From contig CM072526.1 in the NCBI GenBank assembly GCA_036898135.1, positions 5,634,224 to 5,698,223 on the forward strand: a stretch of 64,000 nt of DNA. Reading direction: 5' to 3'. Each line of letters starts with the position of its first letter. Positions within the stretch are counted from its first letter, which is position 1. The notes beneath the pieces are model-generated. The model saw nothing but the letters and a program-made list of their open reading frames with translations, was not told the DNA's origin and made no database searches. The position numbers and the translations under genes were made by a program. The stretch comes from Oncomelania hupensis. Its lineage: Eukaryota > Mollusca > Gastropoda > Littorinimorpha > Pomatiopsidae. Below are positions 46,540-60,009 of this stretch, piece by piece.

Positions 46540-46721
46540 CCAGTAAACATAGCGGTGTTGTATTCACAGTGTACATAATGTAAAGTTTACATCACCAAGT
46601 TACACCCCAGATTTTATACATATCAACAACCCCAAGTTTGTACTTTACGCCCAAATTTGTACTTGACGTCAGTCAGGTGGTCACTTGAATTGAAAGGGTA
46701 GACTGTGCGCCCAAAGGCTGC

Positions 46722-46810
46722 AAGTGGGCGCCTCGGGCAGCTTGACTTAAATCCTGTATTGGCCAGCGCCTTGAGCAGCTCTTGATCTGGAAAAGCGCTA
46801 TATACGAACA
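46722..46810 (-). repeat. Dispersed 'gctcaaggcgctggcc' repeat, copy 4
   Basis: Plus strand gcgcctcgggcagcttgact, atcctgtattggccagcgcc, then ttgagcagctcttgatctgg and aaaagcgctatatacg. It is the best preserved minus-oriented copy. Confidence 0.75.
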
Positions 46811-47412
46811 ATTCAATAACGAAATTAAAATGGTCTAGCTAAACCCCCTTCTTCGCTATCCCTTCCTCCTTCCCGGCCATGTTTCTTGATTTCATGTAGC
46901 AAAATATATTTTAGATACTCCTCTCTATCTGCCAACCCCCACCTTTTTTCTCTCACCATTTATTGACCTCTTTTTCCCTCTGCCATTGGCTTCTTGTAAA
47001 TGGATAAGATTCACCAACAAAGCATAATCAACTGGCCCTTCTGCTGTAGATGACTGCTTATTTCTTGCTCATCGAGAATGGGTGTGGGTGGCTGCAAATA
47101 TTTACATGTTAAGGGGCAGCGATGTAAAACATGGAGGAGGTGCAGTTTTAATATGTGTATTCGTGAGGGATTGTCCCCTTTGAGGCTGCCGGAAGTAGTT
47201 TAATATTCCACTGGGTTAATAACAGTAATGGAGAGTGCTACTCCACTTGTCTACACAGCAAACATGGAGAGGGTACAGTTAACCAAGGTTATTTCTAGCA
47301 GCGTCATTGTTCAGACAATATCAAACACATGCCAACATGGATAAATGTTTTGACCTGGTTTGTTTTGTCACAGTATAAGAGACCAGCTGGTAAATTATCC
47401 TACCGTTGGTGA

Positions 47413-47490
47413 CTTAAGTCAGATCCTGTATCGCCAGCGCCTTCAGCTTCCTCAGAGCTGGAAAAGGCGCTATGTAACAATGTTGAAATA
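47413..47490 (-). repeat. Dispersed 'gctcaaggcgctggcc' repeat, copy 5
   Basis: gacttaagtcagatcctgta, then cgccagcgccttcagc and gagctggaaaaggcgctatg, collinear with 46722-46810. Confidence 0.7.
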
Positions 47491-48132
47491 AATATAGCAA
47501 TCTTGCTAATGATGCGATGCAGCCATGTCAGATCTGGCCGGTGATGGAGCATTTGTAAAGGTTGTCAAATCTTCCAAGGGTTTAGCTTTCTCAGCCAGTT
47601 CACCGGACCATCTTTTAATGTCAACATTTTTATTCACACGTGTATATACGCATTGACATTGTCAATTTCCTGTTATATGATGGTTGTGTAGGATTGTTCT
47701 AATGATGTATGCGTGATACATTCCATTTTGCCTTAGGTATATCTCTTCATACCATTTATCTCTGTCACTTTGTATTGACTGATGAGAAGGAGTTTTCAAC
47801 AAGCAAAGATTGTGTATGGTCAAATCAGATTATTTTAAAAATTAAGATTGTTTAGAGATTATATATGATTTTTAACTGTATATGCTTGTATTGTTTGATC
47901 AGAAAGTGAAATATCACTATAGTTTTCATGATACATTATTACTATTGTTTACAAGTTTTATATTTTTATCATTTGTTTATATGCAAAAAATAATCTCGAA
48001 TAAAGATACTGCAAAATGTATAATTGGCGTTAATTTTATTTGGTTGAGATCTATTCTGTTGATTCAGTTTTTCTCTTCTGATTCACTAAGTTGATACTAG
48101 CTTATTTTGATGTGAATTTAGAAAGTGAATAT

Positions 48133-48137
<5 letters not shown>

Positions 48138-48224
<87 letters not shown>

Positions 48225-48385
48225 ACTCACTCTCCTATACATTTGTTATTTCCTATCTTACGACAGTTTACTTTGTTGAGGTGTGAATCCCCCGTTGGGG
48301 TGACGGGGGTTTCAGTGTAAATAGTATCGCCACTTTCTGGAAATTTAGTGCTTTAAATTCCCGCTGTCACTGGCTTTCTCATTTG

Positions 48386-48482
<97 letters not shown>

Positions 48483-48640
48483 ACTCACTCTCCTATACAT
48501 TTGTTATTTCCTATCTTGCGACAGTTTACTTTGTTGAGGTGTGAATCCCCCGTTGGGGTGATGGAGGTTTCAGTGTAAATAGTATCACCACTTTCTGGAA
48601 ATTTAGTGCTTTAAATTCCCGCTGTCACTGTCTTTCTCAT
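48138..48640. repeat. 258-bp tandem duplication seeded by (CT)n
   Basis: (ct)n at about 48138-48220 and again at 48390-48478. Each tract is followed by actcactcactctcctatac, the flank and the first ~90 bp of the S577 element. Matching points (48221 and 48479) are 258 bp apart. The second copy is joined to the complete S577 element, so the first is a duplicated fragment. Confidence 0.88.
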
Positions 48641-49117
48641 TTGTTCTTTCTCATTCCTGCTCTGTTCTATCAATCTGCTATACTATCTTCTTCTTCGCTA
48701 GACCAGTCACCTACCTTTTTTCTTGAAAACTCTTCCGGGACAAGACTCCTTATTTGTGTGTGAGGTCTGTTGGATCAGCTTGGGAATATTGGACGCTTTC
48801 TGCCAGGTGGTCACTAGGGCTTCCTATGATGTTATTATTTAGCAATGTAGGCATTTTATTTGTATGTGTTTTGTTGATAATTTATAATGATGTTTGTATT
48901 TTGTTTTTGTAAACGGGGGTTCGATAAATTAGTATAGCCTCAGCGTCCCCTGCGTGGGATGTTTTTATTGTAAAGTGACTGGCTGGTGGAGAGCTTTCAG
49001 TTTTACCACTAGGGTTGTTTCAGCAGATCTTTCATGCGGATCAGGGGTTGTCCAGTCCTGATTTGGCTCGAAAGAGTCTGCTGGACCTAAAGCAATAACC
49101 ATGTAATGTAATGTAAT
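48547..49117 (+). mobile_element. S577 element, copy 2, with target duplication
   Basis: Starts cccccgttggggtgatggag, ends aagcaataaccatgtaatgt plus further atgta-type repeats. Target duplication gaggtgtgaat at 48536-48546 and 49118-49128. It is nearly full length, and the tail differs from the (caat)n of the copies at 9992 and 61462. Confidence 0.9.
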
Positions 49118-49850
49118 GAGGTGTGAATTAGCTTGTGTATGTACGTGGTTGTGGTGGTGGGGGAGGGGAGAGTGGGAGTAGGAAAGGGGTATTGGGGGAG
49201 GTGGAGGGAGGGAGTATGTGTATTTTGGTACATTAATTTTCTAAGTAAAATTTTTATTTCTTACCATTGTTAATGTTTGTGTTAGTTTCAAATCAATTTT
49301 ATGTTAATTATTTTGCTCTGAATTTGTTATTTCTTTTATTTTACAATTTTTTTAAGGACTAGCTGTAAGACAGGTCCATAGGACCTAATGCTATTATCCT
49401 AAGGTTTCGACTTCCTTCTCTCTCTTAGATTTTTTGGAACAGGGAAAAGACATTTCACAATACATAATATGATGAAATAAGTACACCACAACATTAACTG
49501 AACACAAAATTATCACAATCTATTTTCGAGTGTTGCAATCTTCAACAGCATACCAGTAAGTGACACCAAAAAGCTTATTTATAATTAAGCCCTTTGGTGA
49601 CACCGAGTACTAGTTGCAAATGACGTCACGCTATCAGTCATGTGACTTGGAGAGGGTTGTTCCGACTGTCAACAAAGATTGTTCCCTTCATTCTTCGAGG
49701 TCACATTGACGGCCTGCACTCAGAACAGATTTGTTTCAACAGGACCAAACTAGATCGGAGAGCTACCCTATTGGACATTTGTAGACGATAAGAGTTCAGA
49801 CTCCACAGCTTTTTTCAGAGTTCGCTCGTCAGTGATTAAAAAAAAAAAAC
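49118..49850 (+). other. Upstream region of the claudin-like gene
   Basis: G-rich tract at 49155-49215, otherwise AT-rich. The last 100 bp before the ATG contain no TATA box that I can support. An A12 run directly precedes the start codon (acATGGCG). Confidence 0.3.
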
Positions 49851-52800
49851 ATGGCGAGGCATTCTTGTGTATCATATTTTGCGTTCATTATCTCGTCAAT
49901 TGGCATGCTGGCCAATGTGCTGTCAGTGGGAACTTCAAGCTGGCTGGTATCGGAAACCACATTGAAAATGGCTATAGGCATTTTCCGTCATTGTAATTTT
50001 GACTCTGCGTACTGTGGTGGAATGTCGGAAATCGGTGCTGTCGTGGATGCTCAAGAAGTGGGTGAGTTGACAATTATGATAAGCCCTAATAGACAAACTG
50101 TTTATTTTAACTTCCATTTACTGTTGGGCAGTTTGGGGAGATTTACTTGTTTTTTGTGATCGTTAAGAGATAGTAAGCAGAAGAAGTAATGCTGTCATGG
50201 ATACGTTTTACCCCCGTTTTTCAGTAGTACTAGTAGATCTATCTAACCTGGCTCTCAGTGTGGTATCATCTGTTTTGAGAACAGTTCTACGAAACTACCC
50301 CCAGTACTTCTACTAGTGGCTGATAGTCATAGTCATACATTTTAGACGCGTTTCACATATTTTGTACAAAATGGTATTAATCAATATTTATTTGGAAGTA
50401 GTCTATTTGTAACTGCGTCGGAAGTTTCAGTGTTTCGGGTGAGACCACTTGTATTATTTTACAAGAAAATTTAGTCAAGATTCCTAAGTTACTCCATTTG
50501 TTCCTGTTTAAGTTTCATGAATTTCCCCATGCCATTCACCATCATGACTAGATTTTTAAGGAGTAGATTCTTTCATTAGCTCTTTCACTTCCTCACACAC
50601 TGACACTCACACTTCTCCTATCCCCAATCCCTTACGTACTCCTTTTTAAAAATGACTTAATCACGAATTTTAGTATTGTAGCTTGAATTCGTTAACGAAG
50701 TTGATAAACATTGTTCAGGAAAAACCCTAAATCTTAGCTACAGGATATGTTTAGACTTTATAAACAAGTGATGAACGACTAAGCTTAAAGGGATGGGATA
50801 ATTAGCTGAATAGATGCAGCAGCTTTTCCAAGTAATTAACCTTACAGATGTTTGTTTTCGACTGGAAAAGTATTTATCTTTGTAGACACAGGGCTAGGTC
50901 AGGATGTACTGTTAATTTGTGAGTCTATTTAAACATAGCAAAAACAACAAACAAGCAGTGGCAGTGATGGGCAAATACTGAAATAGTAAACTTGTGAGTG
51001 GATGTTTTTGGTGCCTTAGCTATTTGGTGCCTTGGCTATGAAAAGAATTGCAAGGTGGCTAACTGAACATTGAGATCTATGGTTGCATTTTTTCACAAGA
51101 GGCGTAGTTTTGTAATGTTTCCGTTAATCCCTTTAGTTTTATTTATTTTTAATTCATTGTTCTTTTTGTTTTACAATCATAAAGCAAGTTTACAACAAAT
51201 TAAGAAGTATTTTAAAATTCAACAGCAATATCTTCACTTCCACTAGTACTATTTAATTTCCTGCAATGAAAGATGTGTATTGTGTGGTATTATTGTTGCT
51301 AAGAAGAAGTATTGTTACTAAGCAAACACCAACCCATTGTTTTACTTTTAGTCAAGCTTGGTGTTTAGCTGTATACAGCAATGCCAACAGTACACTGTAC
51401 AGGAAGAGTATAGAGGTGCCTTCTTTGCCTCTCTACCCCAGACAAAACAAAAACAATCTTGGTTCCATCCTTCACCCTCTCTCTTCCTCTCCCACCCCTC
51501 ATCCACCCACTCCTGGTCCCGATTTGGCTCGGAAGAGTCCCTCTTCCGCTGGACCTAAAGCAATAATCATGTAATGTAATGTAATCCCCCACCCACACAC
51601 ACAGTAGCAACTAACATGTACACCAACCCACAGTGACACATACACACACACACACTCTTCAAATCCTCATGTACACACTCCAGTTCCAGCCACTCCTCTA
51701 ACCCCTTAACATTGTATGATATCAAGAAAAGATTGTAAATTGCTCATCACTGCCGAGACAGGACAGACTCCAGCGACACTTCCCCTTTGTCCCTTTGGCC
51801 GACTTCACATCTTCATGAAAAATGGTGGCACAGTCCTCCGACTTCACATCTTCATGAAAAATGGTGGCACAGTCCTCCGTGCCTTCAGTTTCTTGGTTCA
51901 AGCTATTATTCGTTTCCCTGTAGTAGGCTCTCAGTGACATCATCATAATTGATAGAACTACTAAACTAGTAAAAGTACTATTCTACTACTATTAATAATA
52001 ATAAGGTAATTCTCCTGAAAAGTATATACTGTTCAAAGAGCACACCTTGTGCAGATGCTCATAATATCAAATACTCACACAGGTTAGGGATAAATTATTA
52101 TTTATTATTGAGTATTTGTATAGCGCACATATTTCACCGTACTTGGCGACTCAAGGCGCTGGCCAAGACAGGATCTAACTCAAGCCACCTGAGGCGCCAA
52201 CTATAAAAAGAAGTCAAGTGTAGGAGGGGGTTTAAAAAAAATTATATTAAAAAAACTGTACATGGCCAAAGAAAAGAAAAATTTGAAGACAGCCTGGTTG
52301 AAAGGGGGAGCTAGATGATCACTGGATGTTGCAGAAAATATTAGTTTTTAGATTGGTTTTGACTACATGTGTCGGTGTTTGATATGCAGCAAAGTGTCAG
52401 AGGCAAGGAATTCCCTGTGGAGGGACAAGACACTGAAAATGCGCGTGATTCTAGCCAGCTGAAGACGGTTAGCTTGAAACATGGCATGCAAAGCATAAAT
52501 CTTGACAAGAGGCGAGTGTAGGTTGCGTAAAGGAGTGTACTACCGGACACTGGCAGCAAGACAGGATGGAGCAGTGCCGCGTGGCGGACATACCAGAGTA
52601 TACCAGTTTTGTACAGTATGCGCTTACAAACAGGAAGCTCTTCACGCATACTGCAGCTACTCTTTGTTGTGATTAATAACTCACTTGGTGTTGTTTTTTT
52701 CCCTTTCCGTTGACCCCAATGTTCCGATAGGACTATCATATTTTTATTTGGTTAGCAGTATTTTTAATGAATCCATGATTGTAAGCTTAAACAGCTGAAC

Positions 52801-55316
52801 AGCAGCTGATGAATGAATGTCAACTTGTACATCAGCTGTTGAATGAATGATTGTCAGCTTAAACAGCTGCTGAATGAATGAATTTCAGCTTAAGCAGCTG
52901 ATAACAATTAACATGATAAATCTTCAGCACCTGAAATGCAGCTATAGTGGCTACTACTGTTTGACAACGCTTCACCAAATGCGCCTTTAGTCCTGCTCAT
53001 GGCGAAATGTACACATTCTGATTTGCTACAATTATGTGGTAGCAACTGAAATACAGAGCAGGTTGTAAATGACCCAACATTTGTAAACAGTTGCACAACA
53101 GGTGTCTCAGACATGGTCACTGGTGGAACACGGTCAAAACATCAAAGTATGTTTTTTGTGGGACTTCAGCTTTACATCACATTAATGTCTGCTTTATTTT
53201 TTAGATTTTTGAAAGCATTTAGTTTAACTTTCAGTTTTGTCTTCCTCTCAGCCTTGCTTCTTCCTGTACTTGACAATGATTTGTTGGTCGCTGGCCAAGT
53301 GTGGGCTGAAAAAAGCAGTTCCGGCCGGATGATGCATTTCCCTTTTTCTTCTTGGGCCATTTTTCATTAATTATGTAATGTCCCAGAAATAAGCCTATAT
53401 TTCTTATAGTGATGTTGCGTAAGAAAGAATGGCTAACAAATTTATTATGTAGCTGGGTTCCCCCAGAAGACCTGAGATGACAATTGGGATTGTTCTGCTG
53501 CCGGATGTGACTCGACTGGGTACATTTCTGGTCTTATTTTTGTGTTTGGGAGAGAGGTTAGGAGCAAGGGGAGAGGGTGAAGTGGGGTGGGAGGGGGTAG
53601 GGGAGGGGAAGAGGTGTGCAAAGTCTTACTTTGTTAAAAATGAATGAAATGATGTCATTGAAATGTAATGTTGCGTCCTTTACCTTTTTCACTTTACTTT
53701 TGATTTTTCTTTCCCTTGCAGCCTGGTTCCGAGCAGTTCAGGGGCTGTTTCTGTTGGCCTGTCTTGGGTCGGTATTGGTCTGCGGTCTCCTTAGTCTGGT
53801 GATGATCAATTTCTTTGACTCGCGCACCACCTTCAAGGTTGTCACTGTCGTTTCTCTCCTCACCGGTGAGTTTGGTTAAGTGCTTGATTGCTTTTAAACA
53901 GCATTGTGAAGAGGCTGATTGTCATGCATGGCTCACCTCATTCAATCATCGTTGAGAATCATCTATGCCTGTCTATGGAGATCTATTTAACGACGATTAA
54001 TTCCGATTCCAAACTTTTAGAAATTACTTTTTTTTAATATGACTCACATGCATAGCAATGTTAGTCTAGGTATTCACCCCTGCAAATAAAAAAATTTCAA
54101 CGTTTTTGCAATCCTGTGCGAAATAAGTCCTAAATAACCTCAAAAACATATTTAAAAAAAAAAAAAAGAATTGTCCAGAAAATTGAATGTACCATGTTGA
54201 ATATGCGCATAAGAGCTCAGAGAAATATTGTGATTTAAAAGAAAAACAAGCAAAAACAGTATTTTGAGGGAAGGGTGGGAGGGAGTGTGCACAGTTACAA
54301 GGAAATGTTGTTAGAATGGTGCAATAAATAAAATTTACCAATTAACATCACATTGATGATACAAGATTGTAAAGCCAGTTAAAAATAAATTGCAAAATGT
54401 GCAATGCAAAAAAAAAAAAAAAAAAAAAACCCATATTATTATTAGGAGTTGAGATATAGATACAACAACCCCATATTAGGAGTTGAGATATAGATACAAC
54501 AACCCCATTTTTAACTTTTATGAGGGGGGAGAGGAGGAAAATTTCAAATGCCGTTTTTAATATCCATCGATGATGGTGATGATGATTATGCTGATGATGA
54601 TGATAAGGAGGGTGAGTCATCAGTATGCTGTAACTATGCTTTGGTAAACTACACACATTAATTTTGTGTGGTTGACTTAAACAATTAAGTACAACACATT
54701 TTTATTATACTTACGGGTCTCCCAAAAGGAATCAATTGCATAGATGAGTGAGCAAGAAACACATTTAAAAGCATGTGATGAAATCCAAAGCTCGATCTCT
54801 ACTGCTGTTGCACCACATAATCTAAAATTCCACATATATTCACGGCAGTTTCCTCTGAACCGGCAACTTTGACGCTAGCTAAGTGTCAGAGATCTATCAA
54901 GCATCGGCTGTGTATAGGCATAATGCCCTCAACAGCCTCTGACGCTCACATTGGGGTCAGCGTCGCTTTCGGGTCCACTGCCTGTATAACCTTAGTAGCA
55001 GCCCAATAGCGGCAAGTGGTCTATTTTTAACTTCTGTTCATTTTGATGGTTTGTGGTTTCAGTTGTGGCAGAGGTGATGGCTGTTTGTTTCTTCGGACTT
55101 CACTACCAGGACATCTTCGTTCTGAGCGAGGGCAGTGATGACTACCTGGGCTACTCGTTCTACGCCGCCATCGCAGCCATCTTCTTCCTCTTCATCGGTT
55201 TTGTGGCTGCTGGCATGGAGGCCAGCCAGACGTCCAAAGTTCTGCAGAACATGCAGCACCGGCTTACAGTGTGGTCTACCCCCTACACTCTCTTCATCGA
55301 CCAAGAGCAGGCCTAG
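49851..55316 (+). CDS. Claudin/PMP22-superfamily four-transmembrane protein
   Basis: Three exons: 49851-50061, 53722-53865 and 55063-55316, 609 nt in total (202 residues), GT-AG with both introns in phase 1. Membrane segments lie near residues 8-28, 78-100, 108-130 and 149-170. The first extracellular loop carries Trp31, GIF (for claudin GLW) at 43-45, Cys48 and Cys55, and Arg74 just before TM2 (WFRAVQGLFLL), which together reproduce the claudin/PMP22 loop-1 pattern. Such proteins act in cell contacts or as membrane adaptors. Which one this is cannot be told. The cytoplasmic tail is short and ends QEQA without a PDZ-type motif. It lies 4.2 kb downstream of the other four-TM gene on the same strand, and its middle exon has the same length and phase. 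Confidence 0.85.
51506..51585 (+). mobile_element. S577 3'-end fragment
   Basis: ggtcccgatttggctcggaa, gagtccctcttccgctggac, then aagcaataatcatgtaatg repeats. It has a small internal duplication (ccctctt). It is a 5'-truncated insertion in an intron of the claudin-like gene. Confidence 0.8.
51799..51878. repeat. 39-40-bp tandem duplication
   Basis: cgacttcacatcttcatgaa, aaatggtggcacagtcctc occurs twice head to tail. Intronic. Confidence 0.85.
52108..52204 (+). repeat. Dispersed 'gctcaaggcgctggcc' repeat, copy 6
   Basis: gtatttgtatagcgcacata, gactcaaggcgctggccaag, acaggatctaactcaagcc and cctgaggcgccaac. It is the longest plus-strand copy. Confidence 0.75.
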
Positions 55317-58300
55317 GCTGCTGGACACCGTGGGAAGGGTTTGGAATCATGGGATAGCACAGATGGATCTTGGGAAAGGTTGTGGGGGAAAATGGAGGTG
55401 GGGGGAGGGGGGCTTCTGGGAAGGATGTGGGGAAAACAGGGGAGAGGGTTGAGAGAGGGGTCTGGGAAGGGTGGTGGAATTGTGGGAAAACTAATGGATT
55501 GTGGGAAGGGAGTGGAATTGTGGGAAAACACAAAACAGATCTTCCAGGACAGGATGAGGTCAGGATAAATGGATTGTGGGTAGGAGTGGTGACTTGAGAA
55601 AAGGATATATCCTGCCATAAGGGTCTCATATAATGGGAAACGCATAGCTAAAGCAGGGGAAGGATGTAAAATTATTGGGAGGAAAAACAGATGGATTATG
55701 GGAAGAGTGGTGGAAATCATGGGACAATATAAAAAAAAAAGATTTTGGGTAGATTGCTGGCTTGGAGAAACAGATTCGGCAATGAGGATGCGGTAATTAG
55801 GGAAAAATACGACTTAAACGGTTCGTAGGAAGGAAGTACAATGTTTTAACAAGCAAATAGATGAATCGTAAAGGGGTTGAGAAGCGATTTGTAGGAATGG
55901 AGATGAAGTTTTGGAGTGTATGTACTCACTCCAGATACTCAGCTAGGTAAGTGGTTCCGATTTATAAAACCCTGGATCTGCAGTTTGTTTTCAGTTAGGA
56001 ATGCATGGGACTTGGAAGATCGGATTGGATTGGAGCTGATCCTCTCAGGGGAAAATCTGGTTTGCTTGATCGGTTGCAGATGCATTGAATCTATGTCCAG
56101 GATTGAATTTGTGGTATGGGAGAGTGCATAAAATTGGTGTAAAGTAAGTTGCTGAATTCTGTAGAAAAAACAACTTCAATGGCGAGAGAGAGAGAGAGAG
56201 GGAGGGAGAATGGGGGGGGGGGGGGGGGAAGGTGGGGGGAACCATTGGAAATGGGTGAAACGTTGTATGCAGAATTAAAAGATGCAATATTGATCAATGG
56301 ATGTTCGTTTTGGCATAAAATGCCATTCAGTTTTATTTCAAACACAGTGTGCAGACATTTGCTGCTTTTATTGGTATTTTGGTTTTTTTCCCCACATTCT
56401 TGGATCATGATATATAATACAAGCTTCTTAAAAATTAGTTAATGGAATATTTTTCTGAAAAAGAAAAAAAAAACGCCTCGTTATTTTTGTTTTTTGTTTT
56501 GTGGTTTAGTTGAGCATTTTCATTTTGGGATGTTATGTATTTTGGTTTCCTGTGGAATATTTCATCTACATTTTTTTCTGTCAAGGAGATTTTTTATGTT
56601 GTTGCAATTTTACAGTTTTATCTGTGTTTTACAAAAAATTATAATAGATAGTGCTGGGTTGTTTTAATGTTTCTTTAGGGTTTGTTCATTACTTCATGGT
56701 TTTGTTCTTTTTGTTTGTGTTTTGGGAGAGGGGTAGGGGAGTCACTTCTTCTAATATATATGCTGTTATATATATTATACTAGATATATTTATATGTATA
56801 TATATTTTATTTTAGACTGTACCAAAAAACTGAATCTAAATTTGGCACTAGGACTGACCAATATGATTGTAGCCTGATTCATTTTACATGTTTTACTCTT
56901 CAAAAGTACATGGGTACTTTTTTTTAAAAAGACAAATGCACAGCCATAGAAGTCTATCATACATTGTGGGAAGAAAGGCGTAAGGATTAGTACTTGTAGA
57001 CATTAACATTGACCTTTGTAGTTGTAGTCTTTGAAGGTCAAAGTGGACATGGACCTACTTGTGGTTGAAAAGTAAGTTCCTATTCAAACTTGCTGCTAAG
57101 TCTTGTTAATGGTTCAGCGTTTGCATGGAACCACATATCGTGGGATCCTTAATTGCTTCCTTGACATTCACTGAAGCACGAGGTCTGCTAACAATCTGCT
57201 ACAGACTCTGCATGCACTTGTACCAAGAGTTGCCACGCTGAGGTCAGTTGATCACTCATGCCAATATGGGCTGCTGTGATCCCTGTGTGATGAAATCAGG
57301 GATGAAGCCTTGAAATTGTACCACTGTTAAGGACCATCATGCATTTGGTTTCCTACAAATGCAGTGCTGTTAACAAAAGTCCCAAGCAAAGTCCACTAAG
57401 GAGCTACTTGTCAACCACCTCCTACACTTTGACATTGACCTTCATCATTTTTGTCTTCTCTGTGCTTGTATTGCCATTGTCTTCATCCAGCTTTATATAT
57501 AGATACACGGCGTGTGTCTTTGTTGATGGTTGCGGTGACAGATGTCACTGTTCTCATTAGCAAACTACCACAGTCAGTACAGAGATGTTTGTGTTTGCTC
57601 TGTTTGATGCCGCTGTTATTATTATCCAGTTACAGCTAGAACCGATGTGCCTTTGGATACAAGTAGTGGTTGTGTTGGTGTTCACTCAAGCCACAACGCT
57701 CATACATACATATAGTTCTGACATTTATAAACTTATACATACATAGTTATTACAATAAACAGAAAATATACATTCATTATATTCTAGCCTATAATTATTT
57801 GCTACTTTTCTTTTCTTCATCGAGATAACTAACACGCCCCACACTAGAACCTATGTAGTCTAAGGTTAAGTTCTGTTTGTTCTTGTTGAAAATACTGTGG
57901 ATACTGTCATGGATATATAATAATAACTGCTGGAAAGAAGACCAAGGAAGGGGCTAAATGCCATAGGAAGTAAAACACAGCAGATTAAAAGGTTTTCTAG
58001 ACACGTGCTTTGTCAAATGGACTTCCAAACCAATCTATATTTTATATTTATGGCTAATACATTTTTTCACCACAGAAAAGTTTTCCAGTTCTCCACAAAT
58101 CAAGGATCTTCCTGACTTCGTTTTTTTCAAATGCACTGTTATTATTCCTTGGTCTTTTGATCTTTATGATCATATTTATTTTACATTTCTGCAATCGCTT
58201 TTATCAGGGTCAGTGATGGAATTATGCATTGTTAGATATTTAGCACTATAATGGTTTGTTCATCCCAGGATTTATACTAAGGGTCATGACTATTAATAGT

Positions 58301-59735
58301 AGACTAGAAGTTTGTTGTTTGTGTTCGTGTCACTCTTTTCACTTAATGAAGTCAGCATATCGTACCAGTTGTTATAATACTTTTTTTGTTATTTTATTTT
58401 TAAGTTTGGTGGTTATTTGTTGTGTAATATCACTTTCTTGTGATAAGACAAAACAACACATTAAACCATTGCATTGAATTGATTTTGAATTGAATTGGCA
58501 TATCGGCATGCCACGATTTGTGTGTGGCTTATAGCTCAGTGGCAGGTTTTATCATTTTATTTCCCAAATATTCTGCTTCCACAGTAATTTGTTGTCTCTT
58601 ACAGCCAGTAATTTCAAAATATTATTTATTCAAGTTGCCAACTTTTACCAGTAGCGTGAAGCTCAAAAGTTTTGTTTAATATTGTAAGAAGAAATTGGTT
58701 ACCAAACACTGAATGAATCAGGAAACTGTAACTCTGATCTTTCATGGGGAGCACAGAGTTATAGTTCCTGGTTTTCCATCTTGTTTGTGCTTTGCTTGTA
58801 TGTTGGCTCATTTGTTATCATTCAAGTTTTAAGACAGAGATTACACTTCTTGTCTTTCTCGTATTAACCTCCACCCTTGTTAATGTCTTTTTACCCTAAA
58901 GTGATTTTTTTAAATTCTGCAACAGCAAAATTTCATATTTGCTTTGTTTGCTTTCAAAGTATAAAAGTATTTCTAAAAAAAATAGCAAAGGGCTTTACTT
59001 AAACCAAACTTTAAATTTCAACATTGATTCATTCCAAAGTTACATAATAATTCATGTTCAATATCCAGAAATAACATACGAAGAAGATTGATTTTATATA
59101 TATATTTTTAAATTATAATTTTATAATCTTCCAGAACTGGGGAAGTTTTTATCACAAACATAATCAAAGATTAATTTGTATGTGTTGTAAAATATAATGT
59201 TATATTCAAGAACTTTTTTATCACAAGCATTAATTTTGGAAATGTTATAAATTGCTATTTTATTTTTTTGTTTTTGTTTTAAGAATTGACAGTTGTGTCC
59301 TTATCTGCTGAATCTCCTGATCAAGTTAAGACAAGTATTTACATTTGTAAAGCTTGCTGTGTGTTCATTTTTTTGTGAAATTCATTTTTTCACGAATGTA
59401 CAATGTTATGGTCTTGCCATGGAGTTTATCTCTCATCATTATTTGTAATGTAAACAATAGGCATCCCTGACAAGGACTCCAGTAGGTCTACACCTTTTTC
59501 AAGTACTGGTGACCCTGCACAGGGATGGTTATCGTTGTCGGCGGTATGGCCAGTTAGTGGGTGTCTTTGAAGACGTTAAAAACTTCGTTCTGGTTCGGTC
59601 ATCCTAACCTTGGACTGTCTAAATTTTATTTGCAGCAGTTTGGCACTCAATGATAGAATAGTATTTGAAGTATTTTTGTGCTTTGTGTTTGATTTTCTAA
59701 ACCTAGCTGTAATGTTGTGTTGAAACCTGTTGGAT
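55317..59735 (+). other. Probable long 3'UTR of the claudin-like gene
   Basis: About 4.4 kb with no exon-like frame. It begins with a degenerate gggaa/gtggg-rich stretch (55340-55720) and holds a (ga)n/G-run near 56187-56228. A SINE tail fragment is at 59515-59605. Confidence 0.4.
59515..59605 (+). mobile_element. SINE family B tail fragment
   Basis: cacagggatggttatcgttg, ggcggtatggccagttagtg and agacgttaaaaacttcgttc match the end of the SINE at 34246-34490. Confidence 0.55.
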
Positions 59736-59741
59736 AATAAA
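59736..59741 (+). terminator. Candidate poly(A) signal of the claudin-like gene
   Basis: AATAAA in tggataataaatgattg, followed by T/G-rich DNA. Other AATAAA hexamers exist upstream and downstream, so this is only a candidate. Confidence 0.3.
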
Positions 59742-60009
59742 TGATTGAATTTGATTCTTTACATTATTTATAATCTTTCCAAAGAGTAGTTATACTCACT
59801 TGATAGTGGATAGAAACCTTTTTTTTAAATAAAAGTTGTTAATCTTCCTCATTACAAAAAAAAATTTAATTTCAAAAGTATTGTTTTTATTGCATTTTTA
59901 TGATTGCATATGGTATTTGCAAGTGTCTATTTTTATGTGTGCTTTACTGGTTTATTTGTTTGTTTGACTGAAAAACCACAACTAAATAACGCTGTTGTGT
60001 GGCTCAATA

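Larger units (their letters stand above)
45612..48137 (+). other. Probable 3'UTR and flank of the four-TM gene
   Basis: No coding exon is seen. AATAAA occurs at 46359-46364 and at 47999-48004, and either could end the transcript. A T-run of about 33 lies at 46508-46539. Two minus-strand copies of the gctcaaggcgctgg repeat are present. Confidence 0.4.

Noticed and set aside
48091..48279. Ser/Leu-repeat frames in CT microsatellites (also near 62040 and 62570)
   Set aside because: Simple-repeat translation only.
55294..55720. Pro/Ser-rich frames on the minus strand downstream of the claudin-like gene
   Set aside because: They follow from degenerate gggaaa/gtggg repeats in the 3'UTR, with no family similarity.
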